The translations under genes were made by a program, and so were the position numbers. From Blakeslea trispora (taxonomy: Eukaryota; Mucoromycota; Mucoromycetes; Mucorales; Choanephoraceae): a stretch of 64,000 nucleotides of DNA. Below the pieces are notes generated by a model. That model was not told the origin of the DNA. It worked only from the letters and a program-made list of their open reading frames with translations, and did no database searches. Below, one piece after another: positions 1 to 12,818 of this stretch (position 1 is its first letter; every line of letters starts with the position of its first letter). Location: assembly GCA_025331445.1 (NCBI GenBank), contig JAIWNE010000014.1:310001-374000 (forward strand). Reading direction: 5' to 3'.

Positions 1-2769
1 AGGAACATAATCTAGGCTACGTACGGTCTTGGTCAAGAGATCTGAAGAAATCATGGTACATTTAGTAAACTTTAAAATCTGTTTTTTTTAGTAATACAAA
101 CCTTTGGCACCTATTGCTTGTAGTTTTAGCAAAACCTCAATGACACAAGTAAAGGAGACATTTCCTACAATGTCGGGAGCGTCCCTTATGATTTTGTTGA
201 GCAGCAATTTGTATAAGACGAATTCTCTTTCTTGAATCAGTATGACCAGAGCATTTTCCATTATTTCATTGTATTGATTTATATGTTTACCAGAGAGACA
301 TACGCGTAGGCTTTCCCTCTTGATAATATCAAACAGAATCTCCCGTCCGTCTTCAAATGAGGCCAATAATGATAGGGTTTCGCTACCTTTGAGTGAAGTG
401 AAATAGTTTGACTCTCTTTGACTCATACAGTTGACATTTTCTTTTATTGTGTCTCTGATGACTGCCAGCATGTCTTTGCTCTGTTCAAATCTTAACGTAA
501 GTATATAATAGCCTATATCCCCTTGATATTGATTTACCTCTGGTAATTCCTTTTCATAGTCAAAAGGGTTTCGTCGAGAGTTGATGAAGACTTGATGAGA
601 TGGAGATTTAATATGCTCGCATCCGTACTGAGTAAGGATCTTCAGTGCTTCGCATGTGTTTTCAAGCATAGTTGCCTGAACGTATTCATCATATTCTTGG
701 ATTCCGGTTTTGGTGATGGGAGTAAAAATGTCTTCTGTTACCGCAGCTTTTAGATTTGAAAGCGCAGGTTCTTTCTTTATGACTCTGATTTTCTGCTTTG
801 TTCTCTTTTCTTCTTCTATTGTGTTCATCATGGTTGGATCTTCAGGTTTAGCTCTTCTCGGCATACTAAAGTTCTCATAAAACATTGTACTGATTTTCTG
901 TTTTGTGGTTTTCAGTACAGTGCTCATTGCAATTGTTAATATAGACTCCTTTGTAGACTGTCTTGAGAGCTCTCCTGGTCGCTTCTTTCCTAGCTCCACT
1001 ACTCGCTTCAATGGCAATTCTACTGGTTGTTCTTCTTGTAGTTCTATTGGATGCTCTATTGGACGCTCTACTTGTACTTCCACTGGTGGATGCACTCGCA
1101 CTTCTACGGGCTGCTCCACTCGTACTTCTGCTGGCTGTTCTACTCGTACTTCTACTGGAGGTTCCGATCGGGGCTTTGCTAGGATCTTTACGGACTCTGT
1201 TGTTGAAATACTTGGCGTCTCACTTTTTGACTCTGCAAAATATGGTGAGTATTGCAAACGAAGAATAAGGTTGTCATCCAATCCATTGTTCATTAAGAAT
1301 CTATAGGGAACGATACGTAGACTAGGACGTAAAGCCTTTACGAATATTAGTTTGGGATCGCTCTCAAGCTGTTTCTTCCATAACTCAAGCATGTTGTGCC
1401 TGTATATCACACAATAAGAATGATCTTGTATATCAAATCTCCAGTGTATACTCCCGTCTTCTTTCTTGTCCATTTTGCATGAGCCTCTCTTGAAGAACTT
1501 TCTTTGCCTTTGTGCCTCTTTCTCTTCAAGTAAAAATTTGTAGGAAAGGTTCGCATCCCAATAAAATGCTTCCATACTAGGTCTTGAATGATAGTCTTGG
1601 TCTTGTTTTCTAATGACAACGCAAGGTATCGGTAATCCGTAGCACCAATAGATTTTAGGTAAAGAGCTCTTGAGCTCTTCCTTCTCAAAGTATATCGTTC
1701 TATTGCTAATTAAGTCCCATACCTCAAAGCATACGATATTACTGTGTTCTTGATCATCCTGGAACAACAAGGAAGAGCAAACAAAGTATCTCTCGCAATC
1801 AGAGAATTTGGCAAAGACATAAGAGCTGTTGTTGTCCTTTGCTCTGCGGCTAGATAAATCATGTGCAATGGTATTATCACTGCTGTTGAAGATTAACCAC
1901 CTTTTTCTATTGTTATAAACAGCATAAAGCGATAGACTTCTTGACATTGCTTGTACTTCTTCGTCGCCAACAGTAATACAGTTGATATAGTCTTGAATCA
2001 AATACACTTGAAATAGCTTTTGCGAGTTATTTCCCATCAAATAACCATACTGAATTTTCTGCACCATATAGCAAAACTTTCGTAGCATTCCAAATGCTTC
2101 ATGATTTACATAGTGCTCCAATTTGCCGTTCCAGAGTATTCCACAATTGCTTAACAAATCTTCTTCGTGATCAACTCTCTTGAGCAGTGGTGCAATTCGA
2201 TAACAATTCAAGAAGCTAAAGTTCTCGGAGTATACCTGGAGAAATTGCATGTTGATAATAACAAAGCGGCCATCATTCAAAAAGGCACCATAGCCTCCTA
2301 TTTTTGTCAAACCACAGAGCCTTTCTAATTTGATGATTTTTTCATTCTTGATCTCGTAGATAATGCAGTACTTGTTGGCCACGCATTGATGAAAAGAAGA
2401 TATACAGACGTATTTGCCATCGTTTGAGATAGACAGAAAATAGGTGTAGTTCCTCCAGTCATCCGGAAATAGGTCTGTGATTTTCCAGTCCTTGGAATCC
2501 CATTTACTTTTATAGCGGCAATGGATGGATAGTTTATGTTCTGCATTGGAGCAATAAGCTGCTTCCAGATTGCTTCCTGAACCCGTATCGTTTTCTAACT
2601 TGTAGCCACTTACTGACATTTTGGTTGAGATATAGGCTACATATTTATGATTTGGGGAGGTAGAACTTATGGATATGTTGTAAGTATCTTTGCTATTATT
2701 TAATTGCGAGGCTTTGGTTGCTTGACTACTAGAATCATCTCTTTCAAACAAGGTAGGCAAGCTGCTCAT
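1..2769 (-). CDS. Large propeller-like protein with VEVRVEQP repeats, partial (runs off left edge)
   Basis: The start is the ATG at 2769, and the long first exon runs to 102. A donor (G|GTTTGT) follows, and an acceptor at 43-42 would continue the frame as DLLTKTVRSLDYVP off the window edge, so the protein exceeds 900 residues. Residues about 20-400 alternate short beta-like segments (for example CFEVWDLISNRTIYF), suggesting degenerate WD40-type blades. Residues about 536-590 are tandem 8-residue units of the VEVRVEQP type, followed by a basic stretch and then a helical C-terminal part (about 690-890). The arrangement recalls large Mucoromycota/Glomeromycota proteins that end in an ion-transport domain, but that part would lie outside the window. 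The assignment is from memory of the family and weak; the gene itself is well supported. Confidence 0.7.
1008..1170 (-). repeat. In-frame 24-bp tandem repeat coding VEVRVEQP-like units
   Basis: About six imperfect 24-bp units encode PVEVRVEQP-type octapeptides with alternating acidic, basic and Pro residues, decaying to VELPLKRVVEL at one end. The repeat keeps the reading frame, so it is a coding minisatellite inside the first gene. Confidence 0.8.
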
Positions 2770-2794
2770 TGGTTCTTTGAAGATTCAATAAGCC

Positions 2795-5700
2795 AAAGAA
2801 GACGAAAGAAAGAAGAAGAAAAAAAAGAGGAAGGGAGAAAAAAAAGTCAAAACTTATAAAGAGGTTTGCTTTAGCACTACATTCAATGTAGTTCAGTATT
2901 CGGGAAACGCCATATCTATCTTATTGATAATGATATTACTATATACTACAACCTTCAAAGTTTTGATACTACAAAGCATTTCCGTTGCATCTCATGCTGA
3001 TTTCGTCTCAGTGGTTTAAACTGAAAAAAAAAAAGCAAATATAAATCCTTTTCTTTCTTTCTTTTTTGATAGATCATTCAATCTTTTTACACTGATTGCC
3101 AATCAAAATGCAAACATGCACTTCATATCTTCATTTGCTATTTTTACTCAATCATGCTAGATTGTAGAGTTAATCTGTGCAACAACATATTCAATTAATA
3201 TGAGGCTTTGTACATGCTGATGTTCGTTTAGGTGACAAATAGCCTGTTGGTGCCAAAGATTGTGCTGGACATCTACAGCTCAATGCCAACCTATCTAAAA
3301 CTGACATTCTAACAGTATGTAAAGATAGCGTCTGTAGCTGATCTGATTGATATTGTTAAAAAGTTGATTTGTTGTAGACAATTAAATAGGGTAACATTTA
3401 CACATATTTATATTTAAACTCTTTTTAAGGAGAACTCCCTTTTTGTCAAATAAATACAAAAGAGAAAAGATTTATATAAATTCGTTTATCAAATAATAAA
3501 TAAATTGTTTTCTATGATTTTTTTTTAAAAAAAGAAAGAAGAAGCAAATCATCCTATTTGGAGTGTACTGATGATTTTTTTTTTGTGAAAATAAGAATAA
3601 TTAACTTTGAAAGCATTGAATTAGGGTGTGTTTGCGCACGCATGGTTCCTTTTGTCTTCACAACACTTGAATAATCAGCTGACAAAAATTCATAGCTAAT
3701 GAAGATCTTTTTCCTTTCTCCACAATTCGATTCGAGAATTTGCCACTTGTTTGTCCTTCTTGTCTGTGCCAGTTGAATTTAATTGATCTGATTTCTTGAC
3801 TTAGATATGAATTGGTGTGCCCCCCAAATAACCTCTTTGATTAAACACTTTAGTAAGATCATATCAACAATAAGATGCAAAACACCTTGTTGATTATGCA
3901 GGTTGCATTGAGTAAGTGTTAGCCAGACTATATTTATCTCAGGAGCCAACATAAAAGTTTTGAGAAACTGTGACTAAGCTTTATGATCTATGCACTGTGT
4001 TGTACAACTTGGAATAGATCAAAGACAAAATATATAGAATGTTTAAGAAAGCAGCGTCTTGTCTTTAATTACGCATACTTGGTCTGTTACACGTTTTCCC
4101 GAAAAGAAAGGTTCCAAAAAGTGACTAGTTCTATGCATTTTCAAGTACTTTAGTGTTCAAAGCGCTTGATAAATGTTTAAATTGTATTGTTTTTTTTAAT
4201 ATTTTTCGTTTCTTTATCGCTTCAAAGACAAGCATTCTATGCAGATCTCTTTGTAAATGTTGAACAACGTTGACCCTTTTTTTTTGGCGATTTCTCGAAA
4301 TAGAATCAAGATGTTTGATTAAGCTGTCCAGATATTCATTTATCAAACAACAGAGGACATTAGCAATGTATTGATCATAAAGAGCAAGCTTCAGACTACA
4401 CGGTTTCAATGAAAATCAGTAGAGAAGAGTGTTATCCAACCATTGTGTCTTTCTTTGAAATTTCGGCTGATTGACCATGAAATCGATATGGCTTAGATGA
4501 AGTGTATCAAAATGAAACAAACACTGTCTTTCAAGTCCATGTGAGAAAATCGAGAAGCGTTTGTTGTAACAATTTGCTATTGCCTTAAAAGTGCAATGAA
4601 CAACAAACACCAAAGTCTTTCTTGAGAATAGATACACACACATGTAAATATTGCCTGAAGCAGAATTCATTTTAAATACACTTTTTTTTTATTCCTACAA
4701 AGACATACCAGCTGGAAAAAAGGGGGGGAAGGTAACGATACATGTGTCAATCAATAAACAAATAGTGAAATATCGCGACTATCAAAAGTGCTACAGAGAG
4801 TCAAAAAGAACTATTTACATTGTAAAGCAGCTAAAAAAAAAGCCGATCTTTTCTATCCCTTTTTTTTTTACTTTTATTTATACTCTGCGTCTAATGATTG
4901 AAATGGGGAAAAAGAAACAAAGCCTTGTATTTGCTTATAATAATGATCGGTTTCTTTTCTATTGTTTTCAATGAGAGAGAGGGGAAATACTTTATTTAAG
5001 CATATTCTAAAGAAAAAAACCCTTGAATAAGACCCACAATGGAAAAAAAGAAGAATAACTGAGTTTCAACTTGAAAACGTACGATGGTGCAAACATGAAA
5101 AATTAAGGTTTGACCATTGTGTCTGGTCACCAAACTTTAAAATTGATTGTGTGTTACGTTACTCAGAAACCAAAAAAAAAGTCAATAAGGTTTTAATACA
5201 ACATTTTTTCCTGATAACGGGAGCCTTTTTCTCTGCGCTTTCTATTGAGCCTATTCAACTTTTTCCCATTTGTTAGAAAAAAAAAAAGAAAATTCTGGCC
5301 TTCATTTCTTTACATCAGATAAATAAATTAAAGAAACTCTTCAAAAAAGATCAGATTTAAAGATTAAAAAAAAACCCCCTTTTTTCTTGGTTCTGTTATC
5401 TTTCAATTTTAAAAAAAAGATAAGTCGCACTTTGAAACCCTTCTCCATATATAAACGCGGCTGAAGCAATTTTTTTTTTTGGTTCTTGGTTCCGAGAGTA
5501 GAAGAAACGATAAGAGTTTCCGAACAAGCAGATGTTATGAAATCAGTTGATAATCCTTCTTTCTATTGATTGAAATGATTGGATGAACCAATATTGCTTA
5601 TCGAAGCAAGGATGTGTTGATCTGTGACAGGGAAAATGTATTCTGACTAGTAACATTCTGCAAAGAGTCAGTGTCTCGATTGCAAATGAGCGGATTCTAA

Positions 5701-7533
5701 ACCTTTCTCGAAATCTACCAGAATATAGAGTAAGAAGATAGTCCACCCTGTTTGACCTTGAGTCCTAGTTTCAACTTTATCAATCATGTTCTGAGATGTA
5801 TTCTGTAAGCCCTTTTTTTTTTCTAGTCATTTTCTGTTCTAGTTGCTATGCAACAAACTCGCTAGTTTGGTGAAGAATCCGATTTCTACTTGCTTGTAGA
5901 TGAGAAGCATTTAAAGTTTGATACATGATTTTGAGAGGAGTAATGCTTGAAAAGGAGACATTCTTCTTTAGTGTATAGCTTGTGTCTTTATCTCATTTTT
6001 ATAAATGTCTCTTTTTTCGTGTTTCCCCCCTCTACCACACTTTGGTATGATTCTATTAGATCAAAACTTGACATTTGTCTCAATAAGGAAAAGATTGCTT
6101 GAAATTGTCAATGGCTATCTTGATTTTCCTTTCCCATTGACAGTAGTTAGCCTGTGCGAACTTTTTTTTTTTTCATAACAGTCAAGTTTTTGTAATACAA
6201 CCTATAGCCTACTTGAAACAAAACAGTCTATAAAGTGCATCAACTCGACAAAATCAACAGAGCTTTCGGGGGATAAGACTGTGAAGATAGAAAACATAGA
6301 CAACAAGCATGTTTTTGCTATAAATAACATTAGTAGTGTATCTAGAGATGACGAATAGAAAAGCACTCCCCAATACTAGAAAGGTAGCCCAAAAGAGCAT
6401 CCCTAAAGACAATAGTACACCCCTCATTATAATGAACCCAGCACACACACACACATGTCTCGAACAAAGAAACCTCGCTATACTTTGATTTAAACTTTGA
6501 TTTCTCTAATGAATGAATGAATGAAAGAGTATTGAATTACATCATTACATAGTGTTCACAAGACCTAATGTTGTCGAATCCTAGACTGCATATTTTACAG
6601 AGGGTCACTCGTGTGAGTTATATCCTGCTAGCAGTCAATATCTTCTCTAAAAAAAGGATTGATTCAATGACCTTATATTAGAAATGCATGTAAATAAATG
6701 TTCTTTTTGTAGTCTCCATCGTTCCCGAGACAACAGTTATTTCTGAGTATGTATCATCATTATGATGCATATTAATTTGCTTTGACATTGCTGCATAAAT
6801 ACAATATTAGAAAAAGAGAGGGGGAGGAAGGGATTACAAATACCCTGATTGACAGTCATATCTGCATAACTTAAAAACAGAGACATTCGAAAAAAAAAGG
6901 GAGAATGGGGGGAGAAGAAATAATTCGGATCAACCACAATTGGGGGAAACCAGAATGCTTGTTGTATTTAGAAAAAGAGAATGGGCGTATCATTAAAACA
7001 AATAACCTTTTTCAAGAAGTCAAAAAATACCAAAGTAAATTGTTTATTGTTTGTTTAGAAAATATCGCTTTTTTTTTTTCCTTTTTGTTTGACTTGATTT
7101 AATTATTTAAAAAAAGCCAGTTGGTTGGAGGAAATTTAAAAAAAGTTAGAAAAGAGATTTTATAGCGTATATAAAACGTAATATATGTGTGTGGGGTAGA
7201 AAATGGACAAGACCATAAGAAAATAGAATAAGCCCAAAAAAAATTTTTTTTCAAGAAAAAAAAAAAAGATATCATTTTATAGTCATAACCATGACCTTTT
7301 TGTTCCTTATGAGCACACGCGCCTGTCAACAAGACAAAGTTGGCAGTGTAGTGATACAATATGTTGATTGGTTCGAATGGTGGGAAATTGCCAAATAAAG
7401 TTATTTCGTACCACTTGTTTTACTGCTGCTGATAAAAAAAAAATTAAGATCTTCTACAATCTCTATCTCTTATTTGGATCCCCCCCCCACATTTTCCAAA
7501 GGTTTCCGAACTAAATTCATTGGTAGGCACGAC
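2795..7533. other. Gene-poor spacer, about 4.7 kb
   Basis: Only short open frames (under about 110 codons) with no recognisable motifs, and abundant A/T runs. There is an orphan TATA-like box (TATATAAA) at 5448-5455 with no credible gene after it. I see no tRNA, rRNA or transposase signature. Small open frames at 4131-4409 and 4416-4670 on the minus strand are not convincing genes. Confidence 0.6.
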
Positions 7534-7540
7534 TATATAA
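7534..7540 (+). promoter_or_regulatory. TATA box of the proline dehydrogenase gene
   Basis: TATATAA lies about 78 nt upstream of the ATG at 7618, followed by a T-rich leader. Position and orientation fit a core promoter. Confidence 0.5.
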
Positions 7541-7617
7541 AGTAAACTTCCATTTCTCTTGAATTTTTTCTTCTTTTTTTTTTTCTTTTTTTTTAAAAAC
7601 ATATATTCATTTATTAA

Positions 7618-9564
7618 ATGTACCGTGTTGGCTCTCGTACTCCTTTGTTACGCACATCATTCAACATTGCTGCTAACCGATCTGTCCAGCCATTTCGACC
7701 GACAACTAAAGCCTTTAGACAATTTAGCACAGAACATCATGTAAAGCCTCGTGTGCCATTCAAAACTATTTCTGCAAGTGTTCTCTTGACTTCTGCCATG
7801 TACATGTACTCTCAAGGCATTGCTCAAGCTGAAGCTGCTGTTGCTCATGCTTCCGTCACTGGCTCTACACCTTCCATCACTCTATCTGAACTTCATGACA
7901 AGTCAAACCGTATTGCTGTCGAGGCCAAGAGCACTGAAGAACTTGCCATGGCTCTTTTTGTCTATCGTTTATGTGCCATGACCTGGTTGGTTGATGCCGC
8001 CCCTCATTTGGTCTCTCTGGCTGAGCGTCTTCATCTAGAAGCACCTGTCTATTGGTTTGTCAAGCAGACTTTTTTCCGTCATTTCTGTGGTGGCGAGACA
8101 CCTGAGGAATGTGTTTCCAGCATGGACAAACTCGCCCAATCGGGTATCAATTGCATTTTAGATTTATCGATTGAAGCTGACTTGCACATGGATGCCAATC
8201 CTGTCTTGTTAGACGGCCAATCTAAATACTTTCGTGATGAGCAACAGGCTGATGTAGTTACCAAGATGATCAAGACTTCTATCGAGACAGCTGCTCAAGG
8301 CTGCAAGGAGAATTCTATGGTTGCCGTTAAGGTCACTGCCTTCTCACCTCCTGAACTCCTGTTGCGCTTGAATCAAGCCATGGCTGCTTTAGATGCTCAT
8401 TTCTTGGCTGTTCAAAAGAACGGTCATATTGATGCTGAAGGTGTTCGTCATGTCATGGAAAAAGTAGTGCCTCCTGCCGAATCCGAAGAACAGGCCAAGC
8501 AACGTGAATCTATCTTGGCTCATTTGGAGAGTAAACAAGCTACCTTGGATGTCATTGAATTCAGAAAGCTCTTCAACTTGCAAGGCCCTGGTCGTGATGT
8601 CTGGTGGAAGACAGCCAATCAAGATGCAAAGACCACCTTCTTGACTGCTGAAGATTTAGAAGCCTATGACCGTATGATTCAACGCTTAGAACAAGTAGCC
8701 AGTTTGGCTCAATCTCTCAAGGTTGGTGTCATGGTAGATGCTGAACAATCTTATTTCCAAGATGCCATTGATCATGTTGCTGTCAACCTTCAACGCAAAT
8801 TCAACCAACGTCTTGAGGATCATCAACAACAACCTACCATCTATAATACCTGTAAGTTTTCGAAAACTATAGATGAAAGATTATCAATGATTTCCTAAAA
8901 AAAATTTTTTTTATTATTATTAATAGATCAAATGTATACCAAGTCTGCTCGTGGTAGACTCGAACTTGATGTAGAACTCTCTAAGCGTGAGAACTTTACA
9001 TTTGCTGCTAAACTAGTTCGTGGTGCTTACATGGTATCTGAAAGAAAGCGTGCTGAAGAAATGGGCTACATGTCCCCTATCTGTGATTCTCTCGAAGATA
9101 CACATGCCTCCTACAATGGTGGTGTCAAGTTTTTGTTGAATCAGCTCAAGGAATACCAAGAGGCCACAGGTGAAACTGTTACTATCACCAATTCACCTAT
9201 TGTCTTTATGGTAGCCAGTCATAACCGTGACAGTGTTATGTTGACAATTGAAGAGATGGAAAAGAGCAATGTCCTGCCTCGTTCTGGTGTTGTTCAATTC
9301 GGTCAATTGTTTGGTATGCAAGATCAAATTTCCTATACCTTGGGTCGTCATGGCTATGCTATCTACAAGTATTTACCTTATGGTATGATCAATGAAGTTA
9401 TTCCTTACTTGCTTCGTCGTGCTCAAGAGAACTCCTCTGTCTTGGGTGGCGTTGCCGTTGAGCGTCAATTGATGTGGCAAGAAGTTAAGGGCCGCTTGAC
9501 TGGTCGTGAAACCGCTGTTTCTCCCGACGTCTCTATCACCACCGGTACCGCTACTTCGGCCTAA
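7618..9564 (+). CDS. PUT1: Proline dehydrogenase, mitochondrial
   Basis: Two exons, 7618-8851 and 8927-9564, give 623 residues; the 75-nt intron (GTAAGT...TAG) restores YNTYQMY. The enzyme oxidises proline to pyrroline-5-carboxylate using FAD, passing electrons to the mitochondrial respiratory chain. The N-terminus (about 40 residues, Arg/Ser-rich, almost no acidic residues) is a mitochondrial presequence, followed by a hydrophobic segment. Family motifs visible are VMVDAEQSYFQ, KLVRGAYM, MVASHNRDSV, FGQLFGMQDQ, YKYLPYG and LLRRAQENSSV near the C-terminus. An insert around residues 255-320 resembles the degenerate EF-hand-like insertion of animal and fungal enzymes (QKNGHIDAEG lacks the usual first and last ligands). 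It converges on the GMPPA gene. Assignment is firm. Confidence 0.95.
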
Positions 9565-10315
9565 AATTCCAATCAATATTTTTTTTTCAAAAAAAATATT
9601 TTGTATATTAGTATATCCATCTTCCCGCTCTCCCCCCTTTTTCTATCCTTTCCTCTATTTTTATTTGTCACATTTCACTGTATTATAGATTTTTCCCCTC
9701 TTTTTTTTTTTTAAAAAAAAAACCATATATATTTATCGCTAATGTCGAATGACACTATTTCAAATAAATTGAAACTTTTTTTCTATTTCCAAGCAAGATA
9801 GAGTAGTACAATATGTAGATTAGGTTTGTTCTATACACTATGGGATCTTTCTTTCTTGCTGAACTAGTGTCCTGCATTTAAGTCGGAGCAGGACGGGATG
9901 AAAATTGGAGCAGTCATCTATTACTTTCTGAAATGTTTGAAGATAATCTATCGATTTTCAGATCAAATTAGACTAAAAAAAAAAATAATACAGACGGGTG
10001 CATCTGAGAAAGTACAATCGTCATGTGTGAAGGCATTTTAGAAAGACGAGTGACTTTCAAAGTGTTGCACTCTTGACCATGGACAATGGATTATATGAGT
10101 GGATGTAAATGCTTCAGTTAACAGTTATATTGACAAAAGTGATGTCTCCCTCTCTTTTTAATATTAGCCAGACAAGCACACACTTTATTCATCAGCTTAG
10201 AAGGGTAAGAAAGTTGAAAGGGAAAACCCAGTTTTTTTTTTTTTTTTTTTAGAAAAAGGGATCTAAACAGAATCCAAGCCAATAAGAGATGACAATATAT
10301 TTATTTGAAACAAGT
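9565..10315. other. Convergent 3' spacer
   Basis: Tail-to-tail spacer between proline dehydrogenase and GMPPA. It contains several T/A homopolymers (for example a T run at about 10231-10250) and AATAAA-like motifs, but no credible gene. Confidence 0.6.
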
Positions 10316-11919
10316 CTACATTAGGATTTCATTATGGAAGCAAGCCTTTAACTCCTTATGAGGCAACACAATACAGTTGCGAATGATGGTCTCATCCATG
10401 ACAGAAACATCTTTGCCTATAACAATAGAGAGTAGGGAAGTAAGTCACCAATCAAAGTGTCATTCAATCTTTATCGCTTTTTACCTAGAATAGTTATACT
10501 TTGACTCTTAACACCATTCTTCATCATTGAGTTATCCTCTTCCTCATGAACTGGGCATCCTTCTACACGGGCCCAAGAGCCAATACGAGTGTTCCAACCA
10601 ATGATAGAATGAAGTACGCAACTGGCTTTCTATACGAGAAAAGTCTATAAGTGGTTTGATACTCTATATTCCCTATTTAACTTACACCAACATGGACACT
10701 ATCAAGTAAGATAGAGTCCTTCACACGAACACCACCCATAATGTTGACACGAGGACCAATTGAAACATTAGGACCAATCTATAGACATAAAAAGAAAGAA
10801 ATGAATAAGTAAAAAAACTTCTTTCTGGAAATGTTTCATTTACCTTAGCAGTGGGATCAACAATGGCAGAAGGATGGATATACACTGCTCCAATAATTTC
10901 AGGGCCACCAGGTACATTCTTTGCAAGGCGATCCAAGCCTTCACATGCCTCAGCTTCAAGATAAAGTGCGTTAGCAGAGACAGCAGATCTATTTAAAAAA
11001 ATGATATAAGCCAGATGAATAGATCAAACCTATACATTGTTATGCTTACCCAGCTGTCTTAATTTGTCTCCAGAATTGCTTGGTGACATGAACATAAAGG
11101 TTATTGTTCTCAGTCAAGGGTCTCAAGATATCTTGTTCTAAGCGCAATTCGTCACGAGAAGAAAAGAATTCGCCTTGCTCCTGGCTTTCCTTCTTGTCTA
11201 AAGCCTTCTTCATTTCAGCAAAAACAGTAACATCAAACAAAAAGACACCACAAGAAATCAAATCCGAAATAAAAGTATCTGGCTTTTCAACATAGTGAAG
11301 TACTTGATTTGTCTGAGGATCAGCTACTAAACAACCATATTTTGTAGCTTCACTTTGAGGCACCTTTATAGATATATATATATATATTAGTATAAAATTG
11401 CATAAGTGCGGAGATCAAAATACCTTGGTACCCAACATAGTACAAATGTTTCGATGACCTTTGTGAGCTTCGATCATATCGTTCAAAGGGAATGAGCAGG
11501 CGATATCAATATGCATGACAAAAAATTGCTTGGTCTGGCCACGCAAGATTTCATCTCTAAAGTGATAAATACCACCAGCTGTACCTAATGCTTGATATTC
11601 ATGAAGGTAACTAAATAGAAAAACGCGTGAGTATACAAAAAAAAAAAGAGAGAGAAGGCAGGTTACTTTACCGAATCTTCAAATGAGGGAACTCAACAGC
11701 AGCATTATCGATATAAGGAGCAAAGACCTTGTCTTCAAACAAACCAATAATCAATACTTCCTTCAAGCCATTGACTTTAGATAAAGCATCTAGATGATGA
11801 GAGATGACAGGACGGCCAGCGACAGGAAAGAGAGGCTTTGGGCAGTTGAGTGAAAGAGGTCTGAAACGGGTACCTCTGGAGGGACCACCGACAAGAATGA
11901 CAGCTTTAGATTCTGACAT
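10316..11919 (-). CDS. GMPPA: Mannose-1-phosphate guanylyltransferase, alpha/regulatory type
   Basis: Seven exons: 11919-11672, 11610-11424, 11363-11050, 10988-10844, 10778-10686, 10629-10485 and 10416-10316. They give 410 residues, close to the 420 typical of the animal GMPPA subfamily. The N-terminal nucleotidyltransferase domain shows the signature GGPSRGTRFRPLS...CPKPLFPVAGRPVI. This spacing, with two extra residues before GTRFRPLS, is the alpha form rather than the compact GGYGTRLRPL of the catalytic beta form. The C-terminus (about residues 285-390) has left-handed beta-helix hexapeptides (IGPNVSIGPRVNIMGGVRV). The product works in GDP-mannose supply for glycosylation and wall mannans in the cytosol; alpha forms are known as regulatory partners of the catalytic subunit. 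An upstream in-frame extension exists, but MSESKAVILVGG is the natural start. Confidence 0.93.
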
Positions 11920-12153
11920 GAGGATATATAGAAAAACAAATACAAGAAAAAAAAAAAAAAAAAACTTAGTGAAAGAATGGCCAAACGTGTTACGGAGATT
12001 CAAAATACTTGAATTACTTAGCAACAATGGAGAGAATGCCCCTTCTTGAAACGCACCTTCCAAATAAGTAACAAACAATGAGGGCTTTATGCGTACCCTT
12101 GATGCTTCCTTTTTTTTAAAGCTGATCTGACATTATTTAATTTATTTTCTTTA

Positions 12154-12818
12154 TTATAAAGTGTGTCCAAAGACATAAGAGTCAAACGGAAAAGGTTTAA
12201 AAGCAGGTATAGCTTGATCTTTGTCTACATGAGTATCAATGAGGTATTCTAGAAACACTATATCTAGGAATCGACCAAACTTGTATCCGGAGTCATGAAT
12301 TTGACCCACTTGCTTAAAGCCAAACTTGGCGAACAAGAGCACAGAACCTTCATTCTCAGCAGTAATACCAGCGATCAGATTGCGGAATTTTAATTCTTTG
12401 CCAATACGCATCATTTCTGTCAACATGACAGAGCCTAACCCTTTACGTTGATGTGCCTGATGAATATACAATGAAATTTCAGTGGTCCTGTTATACATAT
12501 ACAAGCAAAAAAAATGAGTTCCTTTCTTTTATTCTGTACTGATGATATCACTTACAAAATGAATGCTGTGTGGGGTCTGAACGAGCCAAAGCAAGCATAG
12601 GCAATGGCTTGGTTGGTCTGTTTCTCAGCAGCCACAATGACAGGATACCCTTTTGCTTTTAATTCTCGAAACCATGCTAAGCGGTTTTCAACAGGTACAG
12701 GATCATACATGAATAAACAGGTGGAATTCAAAATGCGCTCATTGTAGATGTCGAGAATTTGGGGAATATCGGATTCTGTGGCAGCACGTATGTGGTATAG
12801 TTCAAGTGGGTTTCCCAT
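12154..12818 (-). CDS. GNAT acetyltransferase, phosphinothricin/methionine-sulfoximine (PAT) family
   Basis: Two exons, 12818-12556 and 12487-12154, give 198 residues. It begins IRAATESDIPQILDIYNE, the usual PAT-family start. The acetyl-CoA loop is QRKGLGSVML (motif Q/RxxGxG/A), followed by GITAENEGSVLLFAKFGF and GYKFGRFLDIVFLE, which match the conserved end of the family. Members N-acetylate small amino-acid analogues such as methionine sulfoximine or phosphinothricin; the true substrate here cannot be read from sequence. It lies 234 bp upstream of GMPPA on the same strand. An in-frame hydrophobic N-terminal extension before MGNPLELYHIR is probably leader sequence. Confidence 0.9.

Noticed and set aside
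905..1306. Two plus-strand open frames with Cys/Ser or Leu/Ala repeats
   Set aside because: They are antisense readings of the VEVRVEQP coding repeat, so their periodicity comes from the real gene.
4131..4670. Two adjacent minus-strand small open frames as a gene
   Set aside because: No homology, no splice signals joining them and no promoter; composition is like the surrounding spacer.
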